From the NCBI GenBank assembly GCA_022822085.1, contig JAJECK010000119.1, positions 1 to 45,274 on the forward strand: a stretch of 45,274 bases of DNA. Reading direction: 5' to 3'. This stretch comes from Candidatus Poribacteria bacterium (GTDB lineage Bacteria > Poribacteria > WGA-4E > WGA-3G). The position numbers were made by a program, and so were the translations under genes. The notes beneath the pieces were generated by a model. That model saw nothing but the letters and a program-made list of their open reading frames with translations. It was not told the origin of the DNA and did not search any database. Below, piece after piece: positions 24,563 through 33,228 of this stretch. How positions within the stretch are numbered: the stretch's first letter is position 1; each line of letters opens with the position of its first letter.

Positions 24563-24732
24563 ACCACCTTAGGTTTTTGTGCTTCAATTTGTAATGCTTC
24601 AGCAACTTTGCTCAAGTCAGATTATGGCAAACTTCCTACGTTTATAAACTGATACAACAAAATATATTTCCTGTTATGAAAGCAAGCTAAAGCGATGATA
24701 ATAATCACAAGTCTTTTTGGATTGATCAACAC
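24563..24732 (-). pseudogene. 5' stub of a second cyclase gene
   Basis: From the GTG at 24730-24732, with a Shine-Dalgarno AAGGAGG (24743-24737), the frame reads LINPKRLVIIIIALA, as in the intact cyclase. Small indels then break it (stop after GSLP) and LSKVAEALQIEAQKPKVV reappears in another frame. Homology to 21217-21410 ends at about 24563; all of the catalytic domain is missing. Both the ribosome site and the first ~60 codons are kept, so the stub is a relic of a full gene lost after tandem duplication. Confidence 0.8.
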
Positions 24733-24753
24733 TGTTTCCTCCTTATCATAAGT

Positions 24754-27700
24754 TTAATCATTACCTAAAACGCTCGCTAAAATAGCGCGTTGCAACCGAG
24801 TTGTTTTTGCCTTTTTGGTGATACGAACGCTTACATCCCTTGTTGTAGGTGGATTTTCCACAATCCCACTTAGTGTGACTGGTAGTGTGAGCGTTTCACC
24901 ATTCTCTTCGATTGTTACCGTTAGTTCGTCACCTGATTTCCACGTTTTTGCACGCTCGCGAAGGTCTGCAAACGTATCAACTTTTACACCGTTTACAGAA
25001 ATCAAACGCCACTCCTCTTTCTGTAAACTTGTTTTAAGAACGTCAATAATATAATCGGTTGTTAGGAATTCTTCGCTGTATTCTATCTGTAAATCTAAAC
25101 CAGCATAATTGAAATATTCAGAGATCGGTAGCCTTTCTTTACCTGTGACATATTTTTCAAAGAATGAATCAAAATCTTTACCTGCGACTTTATTGACAGT
25201 TCTAATGATATCGCGCTGCGTATATTCTATAGAATTGTCCGGAAACTTTCGGTACATCTGCTGCATTACATGATTGAAGTTTTTCCTGTTTTTCGTGAGG
25301 TGGCGTATCTGTAAGTCTAACGATGCCGCAACAAGACTCCCACCTTCATACAGTAGACGGCTATCCCTAAAATCATCACCGATTGCATATTCGTGAGAAA
25401 CTGCCAGATACTTTTCACACGCATTCTCAATTCGTTCAAAAAACTCACTTTCAGATAAATAGTCGAGCTGCTTTGCAGTAATGTCAGAATAGTAATTCGT
25501 TACACCTTCAGCGAACCACCTTTCCTTTGATGTAAAAGGATTAAGTGCAGTAAGTCCATTCCAGATATGGAATACTTCGTGTGCAAGAAATGGTCCCCAT
25601 TCATGTTTTGTCGTCGGATCTAATGTTTCATCCATCAGGATACTGACACTATGTCCTCGACCAACACCCTTCATTCGTTTCCTGCCTTCCCCTTCATAAG
25701 GGTTAACAATAAATATCACACGACTATTGGGACCACCATTGAAAACTCTTGAATGAGCGTGTAGAAACTTCCCAACGGTACGCTGCATCTCATCTTTCGA
25801 TGCTTTTAGGCATCCACCAATCCCAATTACGACCTCTGTTTTGTCTGCTCGTGCGACAACTTCAACGTGTTCTCCAATGAGCAGATAGTTCTTAGTTAAT
25901 TCTTCCTGGTTTTCAACGGCAAAGCGATGTCCAGAAGATCCAATTTTTTTCCACGGTGTCAATATCTGCCAACCTTCAGGTAGTTTGAATTCAACCCTAA
26001 TATTGTCACTTCTTCCACCGACAATAAACAAGGCATCACTTGACCAAAACATGCAGTCATCTCGGTAATAGGGTGGGCTCTGGGAAAGCAAAGCATACCC
26101 GTACCTCTTCGTTTTGAAATCCTTGTAACTCTTAGCGTATTCTTGCGATATTTCGTAGTCAATAGTAATTGGACTTTTGTTTCTATTTTTAAAATTCTCT
26201 ATTTTCCAAACTGGATAAGGGTAGTCGTTAAAACGAGGAGAACCAATTGGGCCGGGTTCAACGACTAAGCCGCGCAAGATTGGGTGATTCTTTGAAGTAT
26301 AATCACTATCATCAGGAACATATTGACTGTGTTTCGGAATATAATCACTATCACCCTTAAGCCGTAACATCAATTCCTCAAGACTTGGATCTACAGGTGT
26401 GAATCTACAATTGACCTGCATTTCTCCCGGACTAAGCGGATCATCTATCGTAACAACGTACGAAGATTCTCTAAGAGGCGTTTCTGGTTGAATGCTCGGG
26501 TCAATGACAAGTAGTTTCTCAATAAGTGGTTTAGGTTGGTAATTGTTATGCCATCGATAAGTCCATGATGTATCAATATTAAGAGGGAAATACTCGTCAC
26601 TTTCTCCTGGTACATTGTAGTCTATCAATTCAGCTTCAGTAATAACACCGTTTGAATGTTCGTAGTGCATCTTCACCAATCCCACACCTTTCGCGAACCA
26701 CAAGTAACGTGTGCCGTTAATCAGCGCACTTTCCAAATCCGTTTCAGACTCAGCACCAGTGAAGACAGTTTTGTGTTTTAAACAGTTCTTGAAATCTCCA
26801 GCAGCACAGTTAACCTCTTCATAATCTTCTATTGTTGTTTGTAGAATTGAATTTGACCATCCTTCTTCTATCCATGTTTTTCCAACTGTCATCGGGTAAC
26901 GGAACAGTTCGGGCCACGAAGTGCTGATATTATCTGAGAATATACTTGTGGGATATTCTATTACTGCAGTCGACTTTATTACTGGTCGTGAACTTGCTTG
27001 TCTTATGGTCAAAGTTGATATAGTTTTTTTAATGTAAAAATCCCTTTTTCCTAATTCCTGACCAGATTCCGATTTGACACTTACAGTAAGATTCAGGTGG
27101 TTTTTGTATTGTTCTTTTTTGTCGCTATATACGTCGAGGTATGCTTGCTCAATGAAGGTTTCATTATGATAATCGTTTTTCCATCGGTACGTCCATGTTG
27201 AGCCAATGTTCAGCGGGAAATATTCGTTGCTTTCACCCGATAGCTCGTAATTAACGAGCTCTGCATCGGTATTTATTCCGTTAGAATGTTCATAACGCAT
27301 CTTTACCAATCCAACACCTTTTGCAAACCATAGATAGCGTGTACCGTTAATAATCTCTTTCTCCAACCTGCTACCAAGGTGAGCATCAGTGATGACAGTT
27401 TTATGCTTTAAGCAATCTGTAAAAGTACCAAGAGCAATATCTATCGTTTCAAAACCCTCCAGAGTTGTTTTTTTCTTTGAATTCCATCTGTATTCCCAAG
27501 TTCTTCCTTCTGTGATAGGATATTTCAGCAGTTCACCCTCATATTCAATAGAAATATTTTCGAAGAGTAGACGCATAGGATCAACATAACGTTTGAAAGA
27601 GGACAGATGTGATGACCTAATTGTCAAAAAATCGTCAGTTTTGTGAACGTGCACGCCTCCATCTGCAAAATCATGTCCAATTTCTGTGGCAACTTTGATA

Positions 27701-27795
27701 GAAATGTTACGTGCTACTCTATTGGGTGACTCATCCGGTGGATTACAAGATGTAAGCATTAAAATTACACAACAAACGGATAGTATAATCCTCAT
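24754..27795 (-). CDS. M61-like metallopeptidase lipoprotein, copy 2
   Basis: 1013 residues from the ATG at 27795, selected for GAGG 8 bases upstream and a direct lipoprotein signal (MRIILSVCCVILMLTSC, C17); the frame extends 13 codons more upstream without support. Same architecture as copy 1: two N-terminal repeats (RYLWFAKGVGLVKMRYEHSNG and relatives, FPLNIGSTWTYRW), a middle beta region, H739-E740-V-F-H743 with Glu in WFAEGVTNYYSD, and a PDZ-like end (RLISVNGVKVDTFADLRERA). Both zinc and catalytic residues are intact. Divergence from copy 1 is marked in the middle but low around the active site. It starts the minus-strand run M61-stub-M61-cyclase. Confidence 0.85.
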   Translation of the reverse strand: MRIILSVCCVILMLTSCNPPDESPNRVARNISIKVATEIGHDFADGGVHVHKTDDFLTIRSSHLSSFKRYVDPMRLLFENISIEYEGELLKYPITEGRTWEYRWNSKKKTTLEGFETIDIALGTFTDCLKHKTVITDAHLGSRLEKEIINGTRYLWFAKGVGLVKMRYEHSNGINTDAELVNYELSGESNEYFPLNIGSTWTYRWKNDYHNETFIEQAYLDVYSDKKEQYKNHLNLTVSVKSESGQELGKRDFYIKKTISTLTIRQASSRPVIKSTAVIEYPTSIFSDNISTSWPELFRYPMTVGKTWIEEGWSNSILQTTIEDYEEVNCAAGDFKNCLKHKTVFTGAESETDLESALINGTRYLWFAKGVGLVKMHYEHSNGVITEAELIDYNVPGESDEYFPLNIDTSWTYRWHNNYQPKPLIEKLLVIDPSIQPETPLRESSYVVTIDDPLSPGEMQVNCRFTPVDPSLEELMLRLKGDSDYIPKHSQYVPDDSDYTSKNHPILRGLVVEPGPIGSPRFNDYPYPVWKIENFKNRNKSPITIDYEISQEYAKSYKDFKTKRYGYALLSQSPPYYRDDCMFWSSDALFIVGGRSDNIRVEFKLPEGWQILTPWKKIGSSGHRFAVENQEELTKNYLLIGEHVEVVARADKTEVVIGIGGCLKASKDEMQRTVGKFLHAHSRVFNGGPNSRVIFIVNPYEGEGRKRMKGVGRGHSVSILMDETLDPTTKHEWGPFLAHEVFHIWNGLTALNPFTSKERWFAEGVTNYYSDITAKQLDYLSESEFFERIENACEKYLAVSHEYAIGDDFRDSRLLYEGGSLVAASLDLQIRHLTKNRKNFNHVMQQMYRKFPDNSIEYTQRDIIRTVNKVAGKDFDSFFEKYVTGKERLPISEYFNYAGLDLQIEYSEEFLTTDYIIDVLKTSLQKEEWRLISVNGVKVDTFADLRERAKTWKSGDELTVTIEENGETLTLPVTLSGIVENPPTTRDVSVRITKKAKTTRLQRAILASVLGND

Positions 27796-27824
27796 TTTTT
27801 GATCCTCATTGGTAATTAGAACAT

Positions 27825-27845
27825 GGCAGGGCACAGAGCCCTGCC
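27825..27845. repeat. 8-bp hairpin GGCAGGGC/GCCCTGCC
   Basis: Perfect stem 27825-27832 with 27838-27845 and a 5-base loop, between the dehydrogenase and the M61-like gene. In the minus strand no T-run follows, so it is a weak terminator candidate or a REP-like palindrome. Confidence 0.5.
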
Positions 27846-27861
27846 CTACAATGCGCTTTCG

Positions 27862-28836
27862 CTATTCGAAAGAGACACCTAATTTAACACTACGTTCAGG
27901 ATGATTGTCCATTTCTATGTATGCCTCAACTGAATCTTCAAAAGGCACAACAGGGTCAACAATATCTTCACAGTCAAAACGTCCTTCTGCAAGCCATTTC
28001 CAACAGGTATCTCTGATACGTCCAAAATTCCAGCGCGGATGGTCTCGGTTCGGATCACTATTTGCACGTGCAAAGATAAGGTTGGGTATGTTAAAATGTG
28101 CTACGGCTCCGAGGTCTAATCCCCCTGTGCACTCTTTTGCCCATCCTGCTACGACAACTGTACCTTCAAATGCAACGCTACGTATCGCATCGTCAAGAGC
28201 GTTGTAATTCGCGCTTGTTTCTATGGCAACATCAAGACCTAACCCTCCTGTTGCTTCTTTCAACACTTCACCGACATTGCAAGCAGTTGGGTCTAAGACA
28301 AGATCAGCACCGGTTTTCTCTGCAACAGCGCGCCGTCTCTCAATCGGGTCAACACATGCGATGAAATCAGCACCCGCCTCTTTTGCGTATTGTTGTGTCA
28401 CCAAACCGATTGCACCGAGACCGAAAACAGCAACTCTATCACCGACACGCACCTGTCCATCACGGATTGCGGACAATGCAAAGTGGGCAGGATCATAACA
28501 GACAGCATCTTTCCATGTCATCTTGTCTGTCATCTTAAGAACGCCATTGGCATTCCATGTATGAGTTTCCTTAAGGTGTCCGTGTCCAGCAACAAGTTCA
28601 CCAATTTCGCAATTCTCAACGTTTTCACCCTTTTCAATAATCTTCCCAACGCACATATTACCGAGCCCATGCGGAAATCCGGCACCTCGGTATCCGTAAT
28701 ACATTGTCATCTCAGTGCCACGTTTAGGTGCACCAAATTCAACTTGGACACGGACACTGTTCGCTGGCACAGGTCCGTCTTCATAATCCCTTAAAACCGG
28801 TTGCCGTGGAGCAACTGCAACTAATTCTTTTGGCAT
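27862..28836 (-). CDS. Medium-chain (zinc-type) alcohol/sorbitol dehydrogenase-like protein
   Basis: 324 residues with the MDR two-domain layout. The GroES-like part covers residues 1-120 and the NAD(P) Rossmann part 130-260, with VAVFGLGAIGLVTQQYAKEAGA and the acidic D at the end of the second strand (ACVDPIERR), which favours NAD. The structural-zinc four-cysteine lobe of classical alcohol dehydrogenases is absent, and the usual catalytic Cys-x-x-H-E block is replaced by RGTEMTMYYGYRG. This is typical of a short MDR subgroup found with sugar and inositol catabolism genes. The substrate is probably a polyol or sugar. It is preceded by a GGAG-type site and followed 66 bases later by the M61 gene. 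Confidence 0.82.
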   Translation of the reverse strand: MPKELVAVAPRQPVLRDYEDGPVPANSVRVQVEFGAPKRGTEMTMYYGYRGAGFPHGLGNMCVGKIIEKGENVENCEIGELVAGHGHLKETHTWNANGVLKMTDKMTWKDAVCYDPAHFALSAIRDGQVRVGDRVAVFGLGAIGLVTQQYAKEAGADFIACVDPIERRRAVAEKTGADLVLDPTACNVGEVLKEATGGLGLDVAIETSANYNALDDAIRSVAFEGTVVVAGWAKECTGGLDLGAVAHFNIPNLIFARANSDPNRDHPRWNFGRIRDTCWKWLAEGRFDCEDIVDPVVPFEDSVEAYIEMDNHPERSVKLGVSFE

Positions 28837-28857
28837 TTTTTCTCCTTAATAGTAGTA

Positions 28858-28874
28858 GGCACACGCCGTGTGCC
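28858..28874. repeat. Hairpin GGCACAC/GTGTGCC
   Basis: 7-bp perfect stem with a 3-base loop, in the 60-base spacer between the dehydrogenase and the CehA-like gene. No T-run; another short spacer palindrome. Confidence 0.45.
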
Positions 28875-28896
28875 GTGATAGATATAGCTTATTCAA

Positions 28897-31392
28897 TTAA
28901 TGGGGTATACCCAATTGATGCATCCGTTTGTGTATGGCTTCGCGGGCTTCTTGGAACGGACGAGAGAGATATTCCAAATGGTCATCTTCACCGTGATGAT
29001 GCGTTACTGTTCCCGGTTCATGATGTCGTGCGGATTGCTGTATGTAAGACAGTCCACCTTCAATTAAGGTTAACATATAGTTCGCTGTTTCTGGATCGAA
29101 CATCCACCATTCCCCTCCGACAGCGATGTATACAGGAGATGTATGTGCAATGATCCCACGTCTCCATCCATCGTGATGTGGCACTGCTTGTGCATAGTTT
29201 GGTCCACCGCATCGGGCAGCAATCCACGAATGTTTATCAACCTTTAGTTTTGCTTTGATAGACAAATTATGAGAACCGTTGCTTTCCTCAGTAGTAGCCA
29301 CAACTTCGCCTGCCTGCACAATCTGTAGCGTGTGAATCGGAAAAATTGAGTCTGCAGATGCTTCTACTTCAACTGTACCTCCATTACCAGGTAGATTTAT
29401 GGTACTCCCAATTGGTTGTCCATTTACTTTCAAACGTATTATTGGACCACCACTGAGGAAGGTATTACCAGCACTCATATATTTACACCAATTATCGTAG
29501 TTGAATTCCTCGTTTTCGGGAATATGGACATAAGTTCTATAGACACCTACTGGTACATCAGCAGTCATCTTGTCCGTCCCACCGACAAGCGGCAATTTAT
29601 ACCCACAATTGAGATAACGATAATATTCAATATGTCCATACATAGCGTTGGTTAGGTATTCAACAGCATCTACACGTTCTGTAGCAATTAGCGTTGCAGG
29701 TTCACAATTCGGATTAGGGATGTGTGGCAAGACGACAGTGCCACCCTGTGCATGACACGCATCTGCCCAATGTGAAAGCGTTACCTCCAAGTTTCCACCG
29801 AGTTCTGCTTCACCCGGTCCATCGGAACACCACGGTGAAACCTGTTCTTTCAATCCAAGCAGTGTGAGATGTCCAAGCACATGTTGTCTATTCTCTTGTG
29901 TCGCATAGACAATACTCCGACCATCAGCAGATGTCGTAGGTCTTCCGATGAATTCCTCTGTATTGGTAAAGAGATGTCCCCACTGAGATAAGAGCAAATT
30001 GACAACCCCAAGGTCCTCACCTTGTGCTTCGGTATGTGCACCTTGCGTTGAAAGGAAGTGAACGTGTGTATCACCGCTGAAATAACGGTCAGTGTTCATA
30101 TTGCACCACCGTTTTATTTTTAGTGTCAGATCGCGTTGTCCGGGTTTTATGTTGACGGTGGTCCGCAACGGGGTATATTCAAATCCACGCGCTACATCAA
30201 CGATAACATCACCAAGAGGCAGCCAACCCTGACAAGTGCCATCAATATAGGCATAACTGATCTGTCCCAAACGCACATCGCCACCGATGTCTATGTGCCA
30301 TGTTCCCATATTTGAGTTGACATGTGCGTGGTGTCCATGTGGCGCATACGGAACACCGTGTGGTGATCGAAAATGGATACGACACGGCACAGGTTTGTTC
30401 GTGTCTTCGTCAATCACTGTTGTATGCACCCAGTTTCTTCCAGTATCAATAACCTCAACTCTGACACGATTATTCGGTTGAGCAACTCCCTTTTCTTGGA
30501 GTTCTCCCCAGTTGACACTGCCAAGCGATTCTCCTTGATTGACGATTTCAACAGTAGCTGATGGTGTCGCGGATATTTCTGTGTAAGCAGGACTACTTTT
30601 ATTATTCTGAAATTCTCCCCATCCTTTGAAATCATCAGTCAGAAACGCATCTGTCGGGTTTTCAGGTAATGGGTATGGATAGGTTGCAGTTCCACGGTCA
30701 ACATTGACTTCCATGTCAAATGATTTGTCAGCATCCTCTGCTTGTGGGAGTGTGATTTTAACCTCACGGTTCGGGTGCCGTGGGATTGGCTCTTCATCAA
30801 GATGTCCGAGTGTGATTGCTGCGATAATAAACTTACGTTCTTGTGGATGAATTTCTATATAGTCAATTTCTTTATCAGGATTGGGATTTTTCCATATATA
30901 AAGGTAATAGTTGCGCGGCACACATTGCATCGCTTCTGTTTGACGATTCCCTGCTGCCCCCCAAGGTCCTTGGTGTCGTGCATGCAGACTTTCCTTTGTA
31001 TCGGGAACAGCGATAAAGGTTTGTTGTCCCCATCCCTGCGGCACACTTCCGATCTCAAAACGTTCACGGATTGCAATACTTTCCTGTTCACCATTTGCGT
31101 AATGAAACACGTAGTTTGCAATGCATTTTCCAATCGGTTCACCTTCATGGATGCGGGACTCAAGCAGCCGATGTACTACGATAACCCGCTTTGGTGTAGC
31201 ATTGATCGGAATTTGGATAGGGTCTGTCCTGACACCTTCACCGAAACCTAAAAAGCATTTTTCACCTTCGGAGATGTGGAAGGGAAGTCCGTGGAATGTT
31301 TGTTGTCCTAAGGTTGGCGTTGCGTTTGCACCAATTATTTCTGCGTTGACGTTACATAAATCGGTAAGAGAAATAGGTTGATAGTCTTGCAT
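28897..31392 (-). CDS. CehA/McbA-family PHP-type metallohydrolase
   Basis: 831 residues, no signal peptide. The C-terminal half starts with the PHP-like metal motif GDTHVHF (G440, H443, H445), followed by GEDLGVVNLLLSQWG, VLGHLTLLGL, GTVVLPHIPNPN and GTDKMTADVPVG, all seen in CehA/McbA proteins, a group that includes the carbaryl hydrolase CehA. The N-terminal 430 residues are beta-rich, with VIVVHRLLESRIHEGEPIGK and a VPCRIHFRSPHGVPYAPHGH segment that looks like a carboxypeptidase-regulatory-like sandwich. Substrate is unknown; an ester, carbamate or phosphoester is possible. It precedes the dehydrogenase on the same strand with a 60-base spacer. Confidence 0.85.
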   Translation of the reverse strand: MQDYQPISLTDLCNVNAEIIGANATPTLGQQTFHGLPFHISEGEKCFLGFGEGVRTDPIQIPINATPKRVIVVHRLLESRIHEGEPIGKCIANYVFHYANGEQESIAIRERFEIGSVPQGWGQQTFIAVPDTKESLHARHQGPWGAAGNRQTEAMQCVPRNYYLYIWKNPNPDKEIDYIEIHPQERKFIIAAITLGHLDEEPIPRHPNREVKITLPQAEDADKSFDMEVNVDRGTATYPYPLPENPTDAFLTDDFKGWGEFQNNKSSPAYTEISATPSATVEIVNQGESLGSVNWGELQEKGVAQPNNRVRVEVIDTGRNWVHTTVIDEDTNKPVPCRIHFRSPHGVPYAPHGHHAHVNSNMGTWHIDIGGDVRLGQISYAYIDGTCQGWLPLGDVIVDVARGFEYTPLRTTVNIKPGQRDLTLKIKRWCNMNTDRYFSGDTHVHFLSTQGAHTEAQGEDLGVVNLLLSQWGHLFTNTEEFIGRPTTSADGRSIVYATQENRQHVLGHLTLLGLKEQVSPWCSDGPGEAELGGNLEVTLSHWADACHAQGGTVVLPHIPNPNCEPATLIATERVDAVEYLTNAMYGHIEYYRYLNCGYKLPLVGGTDKMTADVPVGVYRTYVHIPENEEFNYDNWCKYMSAGNTFLSGGPIIRLKVNGQPIGSTINLPGNGGTVEVEASADSIFPIHTLQIVQAGEVVATTEESNGSHNLSIKAKLKVDKHSWIAARCGGPNYAQAVPHHDGWRRGIIAHTSPVYIAVGGEWWMFDPETANYMLTLIEGGLSYIQQSARHHEPGTVTHHHGEDDHLEYLSRPFQEAREAIHKRMHQLGIPH

Positions 31393-31412
31393 GGTATGTT
31401 TCCTTTGTTGTT

Positions 31413-31595
31413 TTACTCATCGAGTTTGTCTTCCAACTCAACGGATTTTTGCTTGTTCTTTGTAAGTTCTTTTTCTGTAATTCGCAGTTTTAAATGAAGA
31501 TACAAAAACTCTCCTTCAACAAGCCTATATTCACCTCGGTTTGGCTTTTCAAGTTCTCCACGATTTACTAAAGATGCTAAATCTTGTTTACTATT
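31413..31595 (-). pseudogene. Gene tail, frame-displaced after the helicase-nuclease
   Basis: Directly after the stop of the helicase-nuclease half (31591), a second frame reads SKQDLASLVNRGELEKPNRG then EYRLVEGEFLYLHLKLRI and a lysine/glutamate-rich coiled end, stopping at 31413-31415. It has no start codon. L-V-N/E-R-G-E-L-E-K-P looks like a winged-helix tail. It is either a remnant of another gene or a second frameshifted extension of the helicase. Confidence 0.35.
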
Positions 31596-33228
31596 TCACT
31601 GTAGTAAGTACCAACGAACCAGCTTTATCTGTCAACTCACCGCGTTCAATCATTTTATAAATTATGCCTTCAATTTCGTCTTGCATGTCCCAATTAACCT
31701 TTTTGAAACCAAATAACCTACAAGTTGCGCGAGGTAAATCGTCTTGTTCTATGCCACAAGATTCCGATACAATCAACTTGATTGCTTCTTGTATTTCTTC
31801 AGGTGCAATAAGCTTAAACTTGCGTGAAGTATATGGAAGTTCACTACGATCTCGCACAGTGATATTTTTTTGTCCAGTCCAATAGAGAAATGTCTCATAC
31901 AGAGATGTTTCTTTGATCTGAATACTTTCAGATTGAGCTCCTTGTGTCGCAGCAAATTTAACTGCGTCTTGAATACGATTGCCGACCTTTTTGAACCCCG
32001 CAGCATTTGCTATGCGTTTTGCTACTACATTTATATGTACAGGGCTCTCAACTTCAACAACACGTTGAATCCAATCCATCATAGAGTCGTACGGAACCGC
32101 ATGTAAATCAAGCCCATTGGTAGAAATAGATAGTTCAGCGAGTTTATACTTTTCCGCAAGTGAATTTGGCTTTGGTTCAGGGATTGGGTCACCAGTTGCG
32201 TCAACTTCTGTTTCTGATTCATCCTTATCTTCATTGGAATCATGATTATTAGTTTCTGGAGTTTTGCCAATAGGGAAGGGAATGTGTGCCTTAGCTGCCT
32301 CAATTGCTTCAGCTGCTTTTTTGAGTTCGCGGTCTGGAAATCTAAACCAATCGGTACTCCAAATACGATGAATACGCCAACCCAATCCTTCAAGTACATC
32401 CTGCCTAATTCGATCTCTATCGCGAGCTGATTGAGCACTATGGTAAGTTGCTCCGTCACACTCAATTCCCAACAAATAACGTCCTGGGCGTTCAGGATCC
32501 TTAACCGCAAGGTCAATGAAATAACCAGCAGAACCAATCTGATGATCAATTTCATAGCCGCGGCTCCGTAAGACATCTGCAACCTCTACCTCAAAAGGAG
32601 AGTCTGGCGGTTTGCCAGTCGGTACAGGCATGTCAAGGTCAAGTTCACCAGTTTGTGCATATTTTAAGTAACGCTTAAGTACTTCAACACCGCGGGCATT
32701 GGTCCTACTAAGATCAATATCATCAGCAGTCAAGTTAGTAAAAACTTCACAACGTTGCCGTGATCGCGTAATCAAAACGTTCAGTCTTCTTTCTCCACCA
32801 TCCCTACCGAGGGGACCGAAGTTCATCGTAAGTTTCCCATTAGCATCTCGTCCATAACCAATACTAATAAAAATAATATCTCGTTCATCACCTTGAACGT
32901 TTTCCAAATTTTTGACAAAAAATGGTTCTTCAGGATGCACATTGAAGAAAGTATCCTCACATGATGGATCCTCTTGGCGCAGGAGTTCAAGCTGGTCTTG
33001 AATTGCTTGCATTTGTGCAGTGCTAAAAGTCGCTACCCCAAGTGTCAAATCAGGACGCGTGCGCGCGTGTTCCATGACTTTTTCTGCGACTATTTTGGCT
33101 TCTTCCGGATTGCTTCTACTGCCCCCACGGTCATAAGCAGTATTTGATAGGTAATGATAAACTAACCCAACCTCTTTCTTCGCGGCATCAGGACTCGGAA
33201 AGAGTTGAAGCGTTGTCATAGAATTCAA
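31591..33228 (-). CDS. SF1 helicase C-terminal half with REase-like (Vsr/MTES_1575-type) and DUF3320 domains
   Basis: 545 codons, really the second half of the protein that begins at 36337. It opens in the middle of a conserved stretch (LFPSPDAAKKEVGLVYHYL). Helicase motifs V and VI are VKNLENVQGDERDIIFISIG and RRLNVLITRSRQRCEVFTNL. Residues ~205-310 are a PD-(D/E)xK nuclease related to Vsr: SPFEVEVADVLRSRGYEID, YFIDLAV, LLGIECDGATYHS and RDRIRQDVLEGLGWRIHRIWS. A DUF3320-like domain follows from about 375 (DLHAVPYDSMMDWIQRVV). The 33188-33228 overlap with the first half and the shared homology show a frameshift in one ancestral ORF. The order DUF4011, helicase, Vsr, DUF3320 is that of large defence-associated proteins such as Hhe. 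Confidence 0.85.
   Translation of the reverse strand: MNSMTTLQLFPSPDAAKKEVGLVYHYLSNTAYDRGGSRSNPEEAKIVAEKVMEHARTRPDLTLGVATFSTAQMQAIQDQLELLRQEDPSCEDTFFNVHPEEPFFVKNLENVQGDERDIIFISIGYGRDANGKLTMNFGPLGRDGGERRLNVLITRSRQRCEVFTNLTADDIDLSRTNARGVEVLKRYLKYAQTGELDLDMPVPTGKPPDSPFEVEVADVLRSRGYEIDHQIGSAGYFIDLAVKDPERPGRYLLGIECDGATYHSAQSARDRDRIRQDVLEGLGWRIHRIWSTDWFRFPDRELKKAAEAIEAAKAHIPFPIGKTPETNNHDSNEDKDESETEVDATGDPIPEPKPNSLAEKYKLAELSISTNGLDLHAVPYDSMMDWIQRVVEVESPVHINVVAKRIANAAGFKKVGNRIQDAVKFAATQGAQSESIQIKETSLYETFLYWTGQKNITVRDRSELPYTSRKFKLIAPEEIQEAIKLIVSESCGIEQDDLPRATCRLFGFKKVNWDMQDEIEGIIYKMIERGELTDKAGSLVLTTVK

Noticed and set aside
33188-33228. Programmed frameshift in the DUF4011 helicase
   Set aside because: No slippery heptamer fits the required +1 or -2 change; a mutation or sequencing error is simpler.
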